Source: Pseudomonas sp. SID14000
Lineage (GTDB): Bacteria > Pseudomonadota > Gammaproteobacteria > Pseudomonadales > Pseudomonadaceae
DNA length: 64,000 nt
Direction: 5' to 3'
NCBI RefSeq assembly: GCF_002165135.1
Contig: NZ_NFZQ01000002.1
Span: forward strand, 62,001 to 126,000
Both the position numbers and the translations under genes were made by a program. Positions 9,021-17,693 of this stretch are shown here, piece by piece. Below the pieces are notes generated by a model. The model was not told the DNA's origin and ran no database searches. It saw nothing but the letters and a program-made list of their open reading frames with translations. Each line of letters opens with the position of its first letter. Position 1 is the stretch's first letter.

Positions 9021-9142
9021 CCGGCTTTGCCGGTGTTCGCGGCTAAAGCCGCTCCCACAGGTACAGTGTTAACTTCAAGGTATGCGCAGTACCTGTAGGA
9101 GCGGCCTTGTGTCGCGAAAGGGGCGCAAAGCGCCCCCGGCTT
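9021..9142. repeat. REP pair (BIME-like), 'TTCGCGGCTAAAGCCGC' variant
   Basis: Two inverted REP-like units face each other: TTCGCGGCTAAAGCCGCTCC then ACCTGTAGGAGCGGCCTTG with TGTCGCGAAAG. The second runs into GGGGCGCAAAGCGCCCC, which can serve as a terminator for the OmpA lipoprotein operon. This is a different subfamily from the TTCGCGGGTAAACCCGC units. Confidence 0.75.
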
Positions 9143-9184
9143 TTCGTCGGGCTAGTCGGGCTTGATCGTTTCTATAGCTGTCAC

Positions 9185-9248
9185 GCAACTGTATTGTTGA
9201 CTATCCTGCGATCTGTCCCAGTACACTTTGCAACTGTTACGGTATCCT
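9185..9248 (+). promoter_or_regulatory. Direct-repeat operator candidate before the MocR gene
   Basis: GCAACTGT occurs at 9185-9192 and again at 9230-9237, each followed by TATCCT (at 9202 and 9243). MocR-type regulators commonly bind direct repeats and control themselves. This assignment is inferred from position only. Confidence 0.35.
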
Positions 9249-9305
9249 CTACCGTCAGTGAGCTACACAAGAATAACGAGCCCGTCCGCGTGTCGAGAGC
9301 CAGCC

Positions 9306-10748
9306 ATGACCAACCTGCTGCTTTATCAGCGTATCGCCCAGCAACTGGCCGATGACATCCGTCGCGGTGTCTACCAGCCAGGCGAGCGGGTACCCTCCGT
9401 GCGCAAGATGAGCGCCCAGCTCAATGTCAGCCATGCTACGGTGCTGCAGGCCTATGCCAATCTCGAGGATCAGGGGCTGATCCGTGCGCGACCGCAGTCC
9501 GGCTACTACGTGCACCAGACCCCGGCCTTGACCGCGCAGACCCCGGACATCGCCCGGGTGGAGCGCCCCGGCCTGGTCACCCGTGCCAGTATCATCCAGC
9601 AGGTACTGACCGAGGCGCGCCGTGATGGCGTGTTCCCGTTCGGTGCCGCGGTGCCGCACGTCGACTACCTGCCGGTCCGTGCCCTGCACCAGCAGATTGC
9701 CAAGGTGACGCGCTTTCACAGCCCGCGCGCCTTCAGCTATATGTTCAGCCCCGGTTTCGAGCCGCTGCGCCGGCAAATCGCCATTCGCATGCGTGATGCC
9801 GGGGTGCTGGTCGACCCGCGTGAAGTGATCGTGACCCATGGCTGCGTCGATGCGCTGCAGATGTCGCTGCGCGTGCTGACCCGTCCCGGCGACTTGATCG
9901 CCGCCGAATCGCCTGCCTATTACGGGCTGTTGCAACTGGCCGATCTGCTGGGCCTGAAGGTGATCGAGATCCCCAGCGACCCGTCCACCGGTATCAGCCT
10001 CGAGGCCTTGCAGCTGGCGGCCAACCAGTGGTCGATCAAGGCCCTGGTCCTGACCGCGCGCCTTAGCAACCCGCTGGGTGGCACTGTCCCGGAAGAGCGG
10101 CAGAAGCAATTGCTACGCCTGGCGTCGGACTTCGATATCCAGATCGTCGAGGATGATATTTATGGCGAGCTGATGTTCGAGCAGGGCAAGACCAAGGCGC
10201 TTAAGGCATTCGACCGGCTGGACCGGGTGATCTATTGCTCGAGTTTTTCCAAGACCTTGTCCCCCGGTGTGCGTGTTGGCTGGATGATCGCCGGGCGCTA
10301 TCAGGACGAAATCCAGCGCCTGCAAACCTTTACCACCCACTCGGCCTGCAGCGTGACGCAGATGGGTGTGGCGGCCTACCTGGAGAATGGTGGCTATGAC
10401 CGGCACCTGCGTTACATCCGCCAGGAGTACCGCAAGAACCTCAGTGCCTACCAGTTGGCGGTGCAGCAGCACTTCCCCGAGGGTACCCAGATGACCCGGC
10501 CGACAGGCGGTTTCATCCTGTGGGTGAGCCTGCCCGGGCGGGTCAATACCCAGGAGCTGCATGTGCGCGCGCTGGAGCAGGGCATCAGTATTGCGCCGGG
10601 GCTGATCTTCAGTAATACCGAGCAATTCAACCACTGCATTCGCCTTAATTGCGGTATACCTTGGAACAAGGAAGCCGAGCGCGCGGTGATCACTCTCGGT
10701 TTGCTGGCCCAGCAATTATGCCGGGAGCCAGCGGCCGCACTTTTGTAG
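9306..10748 (+). CDS. MocR-subfamily GntR regulator with aminotransferase-like domain
   Basis: A 480-aa transcription factor. Residues ~5-70 form a GntR winged helix (IRRGVYQPGERVPSVRKM, then NVSHATVLQAYANLEDQGLI). Residues ~100-475 are a fold-type I aminotransferase domain with the PLP lysine in SSFSKTLSPGVRVGW, the NP element in RLSNPLGGTVPEE and the VEDDIYGEL Asp. I chose the ATG at 9306 because the family N-terminus starts there (MTNLLLYQ); the upstream frame adds 26 unrelated residues. MocR proteins sense PLP or PLP-amino acid adducts. No divergent target gene is adjacent, so the regulon is unclear. Confidence 0.88.
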   Translation: MTNLLLYQRIAQQLADDIRRGVYQPGERVPSVRKMSAQLNVSHATVLQAYANLEDQGLIRARPQSGYYVHQTPALTAQTPDIARVERPGLVTRASIIQQVLTEARRDGVFPFGAAVPHVDYLPVRALHQQIAKVTRFHSPRAFSYMFSPGFEPLRRQIAIRMRDAGVLVDPREVIVTHGCVDALQMSLRVLTRPGDLIAAESPAYYGLLQLADLLGLKVIEIPSDPSTGISLEALQLAANQWSIKALVLTARLSNPLGGTVPEERQKQLLRLASDFDIQIVEDDIYGELMFEQGKTKALKAFDRLDRVIYCSSFSKTLSPGVRVGWMIAGRYQDEIQRLQTFTTHSACSVTQMGVAAYLENGGYDRHLRYIRQEYRKNLSAYQLAVQQHFPEGTQMTRPTGGFILWVSLPGRVNTQELHVRALEQGISIAPGLIFSNTEQFNHCIRLNCGIPWNKEAERAVITLGLLAQQLCREPAAALL

Positions 10749-10811
10749 GCTTGCCACGCGCCTGCGGAACAGGGAGCATACGCACTTTTCCTGCCAGCCT
10801 GTCCATTTGCC

Positions 10812-11303
10812 ATGAATGCTTTGCGCCGTTTTGTCCTGATCTTGTGCCTTGTGCCGCTCTGCAGTCTGGCTGGTGTTGCCCAGGCTGCGCAGCCGGCAGG
10901 TCAGGCGCAGGCAGCCAGGCCGGTGCAGAAGGCCAAGCCGGCGCAGAAGGCGACAGCCAGGCCAGTGCAGAAGCAGGCGGTAAAAAAGGCCGGTAACAGC
11001 AAGGCCAAGCCGGTACGCAAGCCAGTGAGCAAGGAGGTTGCCAAGCCGTTGCCCAAGGCAAAGCTCGACCTCAGCCTGCCTGCCGATATGGTCGATAATC
11101 TGGAACCGGATGTGGGCAGCCTTTCGCCGATCCAGCGACGCAAGCCTTTGCTGCCACCCATGTTCACTGAAAAGCCAGAGGCCAATGATAGCCCGTTCCA
11201 GCTCAATGGCCGGCTGATCAGCAACGAGATGCAGCTGCAACTGCGCAATGACAGCCGTCGCGACGTTGAAGGGGCGGCCATCGATTTCGAGTACCGCCAG
11301 TAG
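10812..11303 (+). CDS. Secreted Lys/Ala/Pro-rich protein of unknown function
   Basis: A 163-aa protein with a cleavable signal peptide (RRFVLILCLVPLCSLAGVAQA). Residues ~30-90 are low-complexity and very basic, built of repeated AKPAQKA/ARPVQKQA-type units. The last ~60 residues look folded (SPFQLNGRLISNEMQLQLRN and an FEYRQ end). Homologues in Pseudomonas are sometimes mislabelled as translation initiation factor 2 because of the K/A/P-rich segment; the signal peptide argues against that. The charge suggests interaction with nucleic acid, LPS or the cell wall, but nothing proves it. Confidence 0.6.
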   Translation: MNALRRFVLILCLVPLCSLAGVAQAAQPAGQAQAARPVQKAKPAQKATARPVQKQAVKKAGNSKAKPVRKPVSKEVAKPLPKAKLDLSLPADMVDNLEPDVGSLSPIQRRKPLLPPMFTEKPEANDSPFQLNGRLISNEMQLQLRNDSRRDVEGAAIDFEYRQ

Positions 11304-11433
11304 CCAGTGAACTGACTGCCGGGTCACGACAGTTTTTACTGTGCCAGCAATTTCAAACGCCTGTTTGAGCGGTTACTATCCAGGGACGTTCGTCCCGTTT
11401 TGTTCCAGGGAGTCCTGATTTTGGTGAATAGCC

Positions 11434-11688
11434 ATGAATTGCCGTGAGGGTTGTGGTGCCTGCTGCATCGCCCCGTCCATCACCTCTGCAATGCCGCGCA
11501 TGCCCAATGGCAAGCCGGCTGGCGAGCGCTGCCTGCACCTGACTGTCGACAACCTCTGCGACCTGTTCGGCAAGCCCGAGCGGCCAGCGGTGTGTGGCGG
11601 TTTCAAGGCGGATGTCGAGGTGTGTGGCAGTGACCGTGATGAGGCCATCAGGATACTCGGTTGGTGGGAGCAGATGACGGCGGCGTGA
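11434..11688 (+). CDS. YkgJ-type cysteine-cluster protein (CxxCxxCC)
   Basis: An 84-aa protein with the zinc/iron-chelating cluster near its start (CREGCGACC: Cys 3, 7, 10 and 11) and further Cys in GERCLHL, NLCDLF, AVCGGF and EVCGS. This is the layout of the UPF0153/YkgJ family, which probably binds metal; its biochemical role is not established. It sits 30 bases before the START-domain gene, which has its own AAGGA site, so the two may be cotranscribed. Confidence 0.82.
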   Translation: MNCREGCGACCIAPSITSAMPRMPNGKPAGERCLHLTVDNLCDLFGKPERPAVCGGFKADVEVCGSDRDEAIRILGWWEQMTAA

Positions 11689-11718
11689 CAGGCTGGATCT
11701 TCGACAACAAGGATAAAC

Positions 11719-12327
11719 ATGATGAGATCGTTCACGCGTATTGCTCTGCTGTGTGGCATGGGTGTTCTGCTTTCGCCTGCGGCCTGGGCGGAAAACTGGC
11801 AGGTGGCCAAGGATGAAGAGGGGATCAAGGTTTCCCTCAGCGAAGTGGCCGGTTCCAAGTACAAGGCCTATCAAGGCGTCACCGTGATCAAGGCGCCGTT
11901 GGCCAAGGTGCAGGCGTTGCAGGAAGACGTGGTAGGTGCCTGCAAATGGATTCATGAGTGCAAGTCGCAGAAGTTGCTCAAGCATGAAGGTGACCAGAGC
12001 TGGACCTACACCCAGTTCAATACGCCATGGCCGGTGACGCCGCGGGACTCGGTGTTGCATGTGACCACTGTGAAGCAGGCTGATGGCAGCCTGGTGCGCA
12101 ACCTGAAGGAAGAGCCGACCTACATCCCGGAAGAGAAGGGTTTCGTGCGGGTGGCGAAGGTCGAAGGCTTCTGGAAGCTGGTGCCCAAGGGCGACAGCAC
12201 GGAAGTGACCTATCAGGTACACACCGAGCCGGGTGGTAGCGTGCCGGCGATGGTGGCCAACAAGTTCGTGGTGGATGCGCCGTTCAATACCCTGAAAGCG
12301 CTGCGTGAGCGGGCTGAGAAAAACTGA
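11719..12327 (+). CDS. START-domain periplasmic protein
   Basis: A 202-aa protein with a signal peptide (RIALLCGMGVLLSPAAWA, cut before ENW). The mature part has the START/lipid-transfer helix-grip pattern: ENWQVAKDEEGIKVSL, then VPGSK-like GSKYKAYQGV, ending with VANKFVVDAPFNTLKALRER in the C-terminal helix. Bacterial START proteins bind hydrophobic ligands; its ligand is unknown. AAGGA is placed before the ATG. It ends before a REP pair and a shared terminator. Confidence 0.78.
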   Translation: MMRSFTRIALLCGMGVLLSPAAWAENWQVAKDEEGIKVSLSEVAGSKYKAYQGVTVIKAPLAKVQALQEDVVGACKWIHECKSQKLLKHEGDQSWTYTQFNTPWPVTPRDSVLHVTTVKQADGSLVRNLKEEPTYIPEEKGFVRVAKVEGFWKLVPKGDSTEVTYQVHTEPGGSVPAMVANKFVVDAPFNTLKALRERAEKN

Positions 12328-12375
12328 GGCATTGTGTCGGCTTTGTGGGGTGGCGGCCCTGGTGGGGGCTGCTTC

Positions 12376-12493
12376 TTGTGGGAGCGGCCTTGTGTCGCGA
12401 AAGGGCTGCGCAGCAGCCCCGGCAATATTGCGGTAAGCCTAAGATCCCGGAGCCGCTCCGCGCCCCTTTCGCGACACAAGGCCGCTCCCACAA
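12376..12493. repeat. REP pair with perfect 30-bp inverted arms
   Basis: The arms at 12376-12405 and 12464-12493 (TTGTGGGAGCGGCCTTGTGT onward, CGCGAAAGGG) are exact reverse complements. They belong to the 'GGCCTTGTGTCGCGAAAGGG' subfamily also seen at 9090-9120. Confidence 0.85.
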
Positions 12494-12517
12494 AACCGCA
12501 TCGCGTCGAGCAGAAAT

Positions 12518-12547
12518 AAAAAAGGCTGCCCGAGGGCAGCCTTTTTG
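12518..12547. terminator. Bidirectional terminator between START gene and gltA
   Basis: The stem AAAGGCTGCC/GGCAGCCTTT is flanked by A-run and T-run sides. It serves the rightward START gene and the leftward gltA, whose stop is ~20 bases away. Confidence 0.9.
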
Positions 12548-12564
12548 CGTTCGGCAATTGAAGC

Positions 12565-13854
12565 TTACTTGCGGTCTTGCAGCGCAACGATGTCGCGCTT
12601 CTGCTCGCCGGTGTACAGCTGGCGCGGGCGGCCGATCTTGTACGGGCTGGAGAGCATTTCTTTCCAGTGCGAAATCCAGCCCACGGTACGTGCCAGGGCG
12701 AAGATCACGGTGAACATGCTGGTCGGAATGCCGATGGCCTTGAGGATGATCCCCGAGTAGAAGTCGACGTTCGGGTACAGCGAGCGCTCGATGAAGTACG
12801 GATCGGTCAGGGCGATCTCTTCCAGGCGCATGGCCAGTTCCAGCTGCGGGTCGTTCTTGATGCCCAGTTCGCGCAGGACTTCGTCGCAGGTCTGCTTCAT
12901 CACGGTGGCGCGCGGGTCGCGGTTCTTGTACACGCGGTGACCGAAGCCCATGAGCTTGAATGGGTCGTTCTTGTCCTTGGCCTTGGCGATGAACTTGTCG
13001 ATGTTCGAAACATCGCCGATTTCATCGAGCATGGTCAGTACCGCTTCGTTCGCACCGCCATGGGCCGGGCCCCACAGTGCGGCGATGCCGGCGGCGATAC
13101 AGGCGAACGGGTTGGCACCCGACGAGCCGGCCAGGCGAACGGTAGAGGTGGAGGCGTTCTGCTCGTGGTCGGCGTGGAGGATGAAGATCCGATCCATCGC
13201 CTTGGCCAGCACCGGGCTGATCGGTTTGATCTCGCAGGGGGTGTTGAACATCATGTGCAGGAAGTTTTCCGCGTACGACAGGTCGTTGCGCGGGTACATC
13301 ATCGGCTGGCCCATGGAGTACTTGTAGACCATCGCGGCCAGGGTCGGCATCTTGGCGACCAGGCGCACCGCGGAAATTTCGCGGTGTTGCGGGTTATTGA
13401 TGTCCAGGGAGTCGTGATAGAACGCCGACAGGGCGCCGACCACGCCGCACATCACCGCCATCGGGTGGGCATCGCGGCGGAAGCCGTTGAAGAAGGACTT
13501 CAGCTGCTCGTGAACCATGGTGTGGTTCTTTACGGTGCTGACGAACTGGGCCTTCTGCTCGGCATTCGGCAGTTCGCCGTTGAGCAGCAGGTAGCAGGTT
13601 TCGAGGTAGTCGGATTTTTCGGCGAGCTGCTCGATCGGGTAGCCGCGGTGCAGCAGGATACCTTGGTCGCCGTCAATGTAGGTGATCTTCGACTCGCACG
13701 AGGCGGTCGCCATGAAACCAGGGTCGAAGGTGAAGTGACCAGTGGCCCCCAACCCGCGGACGTCGATTACATCAGGACCAACGGTGCCGGTTAAAATGGG
13801 CAGCTCGACGGGGGCAGCGCCCTCGATGACCAACTGCGCTTTTTTGTCAGCCAT
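12565..13854 (-). CDS. gltA: Citrate synthase (type II)
   Basis: Condenses acetyl-CoA and oxaloacetate to citrate, the entry step of the TCA cycle. The 429-aa protein has the hexameric, NADH-sensitive type II form: N-terminal [17 protein letters not shown], the catalytic His regions [15 protein letters not shown] and [15 protein letters not shown], and the conserved VDFYSG segment carrying the catalytic Asp. It is divergent from the sdh-suc cluster. It is transcribed from a strong sigma70-like promoter at 13913-13940 and ends at the shared terminator. Confidence 0.98.
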   Translation of the reverse strand: MADKKAQLVIEGAAPVELPILTGTVGPDVIDVRGLGATGHFTFDPGFMATASCESKITYIDGDQGILLHRGYPIEQLAEKSDYLETCYLLLNGELPNAEQKAQFVSTVKNHTMVHEQLKSFFNGFRRDAHPMAVMCGVVGALSAFYHDSLDINNPQHREISAVRLVAKMPTLAAMVYKYSMGQPMMYPRNDLSYAENFLHMMFNTPCEIKPISPVLAKAMDRIFILHADHEQNASTSTVRLAGSSGANPFACIAAGIAALWGPAHGGANEAVLTMLDEIGDVSNIDKFIAKAKDKNDPFKLMGFGHRVYKNRDPRATVMKQTCDEVLRELGIKNDPQLELAMRLEEIALTDPYFIERSLYPNVDFYSGIILKAIGIPTSMFTVIFALARTVGWISHWKEMLSSPYKIGRPRQLYTGEQKRDIVALQDRK

Positions 13855-13912
13855 GTGGCCTCCTATTAATGCTTGAAATCATCAGACAGACCCCCCACGC
13901 AGGGCCCGCACC

Positions 13913-13940
13913 ACTATAGAGGGATAAATTCAGATGTCAA
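13913..13940 (-). promoter_or_regulatory. Sigma70 promoter of gltA
   Basis: Reading leftward: TTGACA, 16 bases, TATAGT. This is a near-consensus promoter with the -10 about 60 bases before the gltA start. Confidence 0.75.
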
Positions 13941-14054
13941 TTTGCCTAAAGGCTTGTTGAAACAGGCATTGAGGCCTGATTTTTCGCGAAATTCTCGCCC
14001 ATTTACGCCTTTTGTCGGTTAAAGGCAATGCGCTATTTGGGCTACCCCGTCACG

Positions 14055-14083
14055 TTGTCATAAGCAGCCTAACTGTCTATACT
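14055..14083 (+). promoter_or_regulatory. Sigma70 promoter of the sdh-suc operon
   Basis: TTGTCA (14055-14060), 17 bases, TATACT (14078-14083). The leader before sdhC would be ~115 nt, long enough for post-transcriptional control. It stands back to back with the gltA promoter across 352 bases of gene-free DNA. Confidence 0.72.
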
Positions 14084-14206
14084 CGCAACCCGACCGCCAG
14101 GGGCTTGCAAGCCCGAACTGCTGGGGGTCGCCGTTCCCTGGGTGGTGGGTACCTGACCAGTACACTTACCAACAACTTTGCCCTGATTCGCTAGGGGCTC
14201 TTCAGT

Positions 14207-14593
14207 GTGAAAAAAGCCGTGAAAAGCCAACGACCTGTAAACCTAGACCTAAGGACCATCAAGCTCCCCGTCACTGCGTACACGTCCATCCTGCATCGTA
14301 TCTCCGGCGTCATCCTGTTCCTCGGCCTTGCCATCATGCTTTATGCACTGGGCAAGTCGCTGGGTTCCGAGGAAGGCTTCGGTGAGGTGAAGGCGTGTCT
14401 GACCAGCCCGCTGGCCAAATTCGTGACCTGGGGCCTGCTGTCCGCCCTGCTTTATCACCTCGTGGCAGGTGTACGTCACCTGATCATGGACATGGGTATC
14501 GGTGAGACGCTGGAAGGCGGCAAGCTGGGCTCGAAAATCGTGATCGTCATCTCCGTGGTGCTGATCGTTCTGGTGGGAGTTTGGGTATGGTAA
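14207..14593 (+). CDS. sdhC: Succinate dehydrogenase cytochrome b556 subunit
   Basis: Membrane anchor of complex II, 128 aa, three transmembrane helices; it binds heme b and the quinone with SdhD. The family start RPVNLDLRTIKLPVTAY and the SILHRISGV motif (Ser/Arg of the quinone site) are present, and the heme-ligand His region is in LLYHLVAGVRHLIMD. It starts at GTG (14207); a second in-frame GTG lies four codons later and the ribosome site is weak. It overlaps sdhD by seven bases. Confidence 0.95.
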   Translation: MKKAVKSQRPVNLDLRTIKLPVTAYTSILHRISGVILFLGLAIMLYALGKSLGSEEGFGEVKACLTSPLAKFVTWGLLSALLYHLVAGVRHLIMDMGIGETLEGGKLGSKIVIVISVVLIVLVGVWVW

Positions 14594-14955
14594 CCAATGT
14601 CACGAACCTGTCGCGTTCGGGCCTCTATGACTGGATGGCGCAGCGCGTTTCTGCGGTCGTTCTCGCGGCTTACTTCCTCTTCCTGATCGGCTACGTGGTC
14701 GCCCACCCAGGCATCGACTACACCCAGTGGCATGGTCTGTTCTCCAACAACGCGATGCGGATCTTCAGTCTGCTGGCCCTCGTTGCCCTGGGCGCTCACG
14801 CCTGGGTTGGCATGTGGACCATTGCGACCGACTACCTGACGCCTATGTCGTTCGGCAAGTCGGCAACTGCGATTCGTTTCCTGTTCCAGGCGGTATGCGG
14901 CGTTGCGATGTTCGCTTACTTCGTCTGGGGTGTGCAGATTCTCTGGGGTATCTGA
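14587..14955 (+). CDS. sdhD: Succinate dehydrogenase membrane anchor subunit
   Basis: Second membrane anchor of complex II, 122 aa, three helices. The motif YDWMAQRVSAVVLAAYFL and the heme-side His region ALGAHAWVGMWTIATDYL are visible. I chose the ATG at 14587 (GGTGGGAG upstream) inside the end of sdhC; a frame two codons longer is possible. Three bases separate it from sdhA. Confidence 0.95.
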   Translation: MVTNVTNLSRSGLYDWMAQRVSAVVLAAYFLFLIGYVVAHPGIDYTQWHGLFSNNAMRIFSLLALVALGAHAWVGMWTIATDYLTPMSFGKSATAIRFLFQAVCGVAMFAYFVWGVQILWGI

Positions 14956-14958
14956 TCC

Positions 14959-16731
14959 ATGGCTAGCATTCCAACCATTTCCTTCGACGCCATCATCATC
15001 GGTGGCGGCGGTGCCGGCATGCGCGCTGCGCTGCAGCTGGCTCAAGGCGGTCACAAGACTGCCGTGGTCACCAAGGTCTTCCCGACCCGTTCGCACACTG
15101 TATCCGCCCAGGGCGGCATCACCTGCGCCATCGCTTCGGCCGACCCGAACGACGACTGGCGCTGGCACATGTACGATACCGTCAAGGGTTCCGACTACAT
15201 CGGTGACCAGGACGCTATCGAATACATGTGTCAGGAAGGCCCGGCTGCGGTCTTCGAGCTGGACCACATGGGCCTGCCGTTCTCGCGTACCGAAACCGGT
15301 CGTATCTATCAGCGTCCGTTCGGTGGCCAGTCCAAGGACTTCGGCAAGGGTGGCCAGGCTGCCCGTACTTGCGCCGCTTCCGACCGTACCGGTCACGCGC
15401 TGCTGCACACCCTGTACCAGGGCAACCTGAAAGCCGGCACCACATTCCTCAACGAGTACTACGCAGTTGACCTGGTAAAGAACCAGGACGGCGCATTCGT
15501 TGGTGTGATCGCGATTTGCATCGAAACCGGCGAAACCCTGTACATCAAGTCCAAGGCCACCGTGCTGGCCACTGGCGGTGCCGGCCGTATCTACGCCTCC
15601 ACCACCAACGCCCTGATCAACACCGGTGACGGCGTGGGCATGGCCCTGCGTGCCGGCGTGCCGGTGCAGGACATCGAAATGTGGCAGTTCCACCCGACCG
15701 GCATCGCCGGCGCCGGTGTACTGGTCACCGAGGGTTGCCGCGGTGAGGGTGGCTACCTGATCAACGCCCACGGCGAGCGCTTCATGGAGCGTTACGCGCC
15801 GAACGCGAAAGACCTGGCCGGCCGCGACGTGGTCGCCCGTTCCATGGTCAAGGAAATCATCGCCGGCAACGGCGTGGGCCCGAACAAGGACCACGTACTG
15901 CTGAAGCTGGACCACCTGGGCGAGGAAGTGCTGCACAGCCGCCTGCCAGGTATCTGCGAACTGTCCAAGACCTTCGCCCACGTCGACCCTGTCGTCGCGC
16001 CGGTACCGGTCATCCCGACCTGCCACTACATGATGGGTGGTGTTGCCACCAATATTCATGGTCAGGCCATCACCATGGACGCCGACGGCAACGACCAGAT
16101 CATCCCTGGCCTGTTCGCCGTAGGTGAAGTAGCGTGCGTATCGGTTCACGGTGCCAACCGCCTGGGCGGTAACTCGCTGCTCGACCTGGTGGTCTTCGGC
16201 CGTGCTGCCGGCCTGCACCTGGAGAAGGCGCTGACCGAAGGCGTGGAATACCGCGACGCCAGCGACACCGACGTCGATGTTGCCCTGAACCGCCTGAACA
16301 AGCTGAACGAGCGCACCACCGGTGAAGACGTTGCCAGCCTGAAGCGCGAGCTGCAGAGCTGCATGCAGAACTACTTCGGTGTATTCCGTACTGGCGAATA
16401 CATGCAGAAGGGTATCGAGCAGCTGGCCGGTCTGCGTGACCGTATCGCCAACGTCAAGATCAACGACAAGTCCAAGGCCTTCAACACCGCGCGTATCGAA
16501 GCGCTGGAGCTGCAGAACCTGCTGGAAGTCGCCGAAGCTACCGCCATCGCGGCAGAAGCCCGTAAAGAGTCCCGTGGTGCTCACGCCCGTGAAGACTACG
16601 AAGACCGTGATGACGAAAACTGGCTGTGCCACACCCTGTACTACCCGGGTGAGAAGCGCGTCGCCAAGCGTGGCGTCAACTTTGCGCCGAAGACTGTTCC
16701 AGCCTTCGAACCAAAAGTCCGGACTTACTAA
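14959..16731 (+). CDS. sdhA: Succinate dehydrogenase flavoprotein subunit
   Basis: Catalytic, covalently flavinylated subunit that oxidises succinate to fumarate. The 590-aa protein has the FAD-binding fold ([19 protein letters not shown]), the His for covalent FAD in [10 protein letters not shown], the substrate-site GRDVVARSM and a [18 protein letters not shown] segment. The C-terminal helical domain ends in VRTY. It is translated in tight order with sdhC, sdhD and sdhB. Confidence 0.98.
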   Translation: MASIPTISFDAIIIGGGGAGMRAALQLAQGGHKTAVVTKVFPTRSHTVSAQGGITCAIASADPNDDWRWHMYDTVKGSDYIGDQDAIEYMCQEGPAAVFELDHMGLPFSRTETGRIYQRPFGGQSKDFGKGGQAARTCAASDRTGHALLHTLYQGNLKAGTTFLNEYYAVDLVKNQDGAFVGVIAICIETGETLYIKSKATVLATGGAGRIYASTTNALINTGDGVGMALRAGVPVQDIEMWQFHPTGIAGAGVLVTEGCRGEGGYLINAHGERFMERYAPNAKDLAGRDVVARSMVKEIIAGNGVGPNKDHVLLKLDHLGEEVLHSRLPGICELSKTFAHVDPVVAPVPVIPTCHYMMGGVATNIHGQAITMDADGNDQIIPGLFAVGEVACVSVHGANRLGGNSLLDLVVFGRAAGLHLEKALTEGVEYRDASDTDVDVALNRLNKLNERTTGEDVASLKRELQSCMQNYFGVFRTGEYMQKGIEQLAGLRDRIANVKINDKSKAFNTARIEALELQNLLEVAEATAIAAEARKESRGAHAREDYEDRDDENWLCHTLYYPGEKRVAKRGVNFAPKTVPAFEPKVRTY

Positions 16732-16742
16732 GGGTGGCCGCT

Positions 16743-17447
16743 ATGTTGCAAGTCGAAGTTTATCGTTACAACCCGGACACCGATTCGGCGCCGAAAATGC
16801 AGACCTTCCAGGTCGATACCGGCGGCAAGGACCTGATGGTGCTGGACGTGTTGGCGCTGATCAAGGAGCAGGACGAAGGTTTCTCCTATCGTCGCTCGTG
16901 CCGTGAAGGCGTTTGCGGTTCCGATGGCATGAACATCAACGGCAAGAACGGCCTGGCCTGCATCACCCCGCTCTCGGCGGTGGTGAAGGGCAACAAGCTG
17001 ATTCTGCGCCCGCTGCCGGGTCTGCCGGTCATTCGTGACCTGGTCGTCGACATGAGCATCTTCTACAAGCAGTACGAGAAGGTGAAGCCGTTCTTGCAGA
17101 ACGACACTCCGGCGCCGGCCATCGAGCGCCTGCAGTCGCCGGAAGACCGCGACAAGCTGGACGGCCTGTACGAGTGCATTCTGTGCGCTTGCTGCTCGAC
17201 TTCCTGCCCGTCGTTCTGGTGGAACCCGGACAAGTTCCTGGGCCCCGCCGCACTGCTGCAGGCCTATCGCTTCCTGGCCGACAGCCGTGACACCAAGACC
17301 CAGGAGCGCCTGGCGTCCCTGGATGACCCGTTCAGCGTATTCCGCTGCCGCGGGATCATGAACTGCGTCAACGTTTGCCCGAAAGGTCTGAACCCGACCA
17401 AGGCAATCGGTCACGTACGTAACATGCTGCTGCAAAGCGGCACCTGA
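16743..17447 (+). CDS. sdhB: Succinate dehydrogenase iron-sulfur subunit
   Basis: Carries electrons from SdhA to the quinone through 2Fe-2S, 4Fe-4S and 3Fe-4S centres. The ferredoxin-type cluster is CREGVCGSDGMNING with LACIT; the second domain has CILCACCSTSCPSFWW and CRGIMNCVNVCPKGLNP. I chose the ATG at 16743 (234 aa, start MLQVEVYRYNP, AAGGG upstream); an in-frame GTG at 16734 would add three residues. Confidence 0.97.
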   Translation: MLQVEVYRYNPDTDSAPKMQTFQVDTGGKDLMVLDVLALIKEQDEGFSYRRSCREGVCGSDGMNINGKNGLACITPLSAVVKGNKLILRPLPGLPVIRDLVVDMSIFYKQYEKVKPFLQNDTPAPAIERLQSPEDRDKLDGLYECILCACCSTSCPSFWWNPDKFLGPAALLQAYRFLADSRDTKTQERLASLDDPFSVFRCRGIMNCVNVCPKGLNPTKAIGHVRNMLLQSGT

Positions 17448-17472
17448 TACAAAGCGTTGTACCTGCAGTAAG

Positions 17473-17503
17473 CCTCGGTGCGGGTGGTGAGCCCGCACCG
17501 AGG
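17473..17503 (+). promoter_or_regulatory. Strong stem-loop in the sdhB-sucA gap
   Basis: A 12-bp perfect stem (CCTCGGTGCGGG/CCCGCACCGAGG) with a 7-base loop lies 25 bases after sdhB. No T-run follows, so it is more likely an mRNA-stabilising or processing element, or a partial attenuator, than a full terminator. The 246-base gap may also hold a sucA promoter. Confidence 0.6.
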
Positions 17504-17693
17504 TAAAACCCGAACAAGGGCTCACAAAGCCTGCGTTCATTACCTATGAAGATATGAGACCAGCAGGGGCCTTCCGGGCTGGTACCCGGAAAATCAGCAG
17601 GATCCAAGTGGCGTGGTTCAGTCGCTGTATTCGGACTTTTCCAGGTTTGCTGTGGCTCTCGCCGATCAGTCCCCTAACCGAGGGTGACCAAGC

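Noticed and set aside
14476..16632. A 718-aa antisense frame opposite sdhA
   Set aside because: Same shadow effect; sdhA on the other strand is certain and no ribosome site or domain supports the antisense frame.
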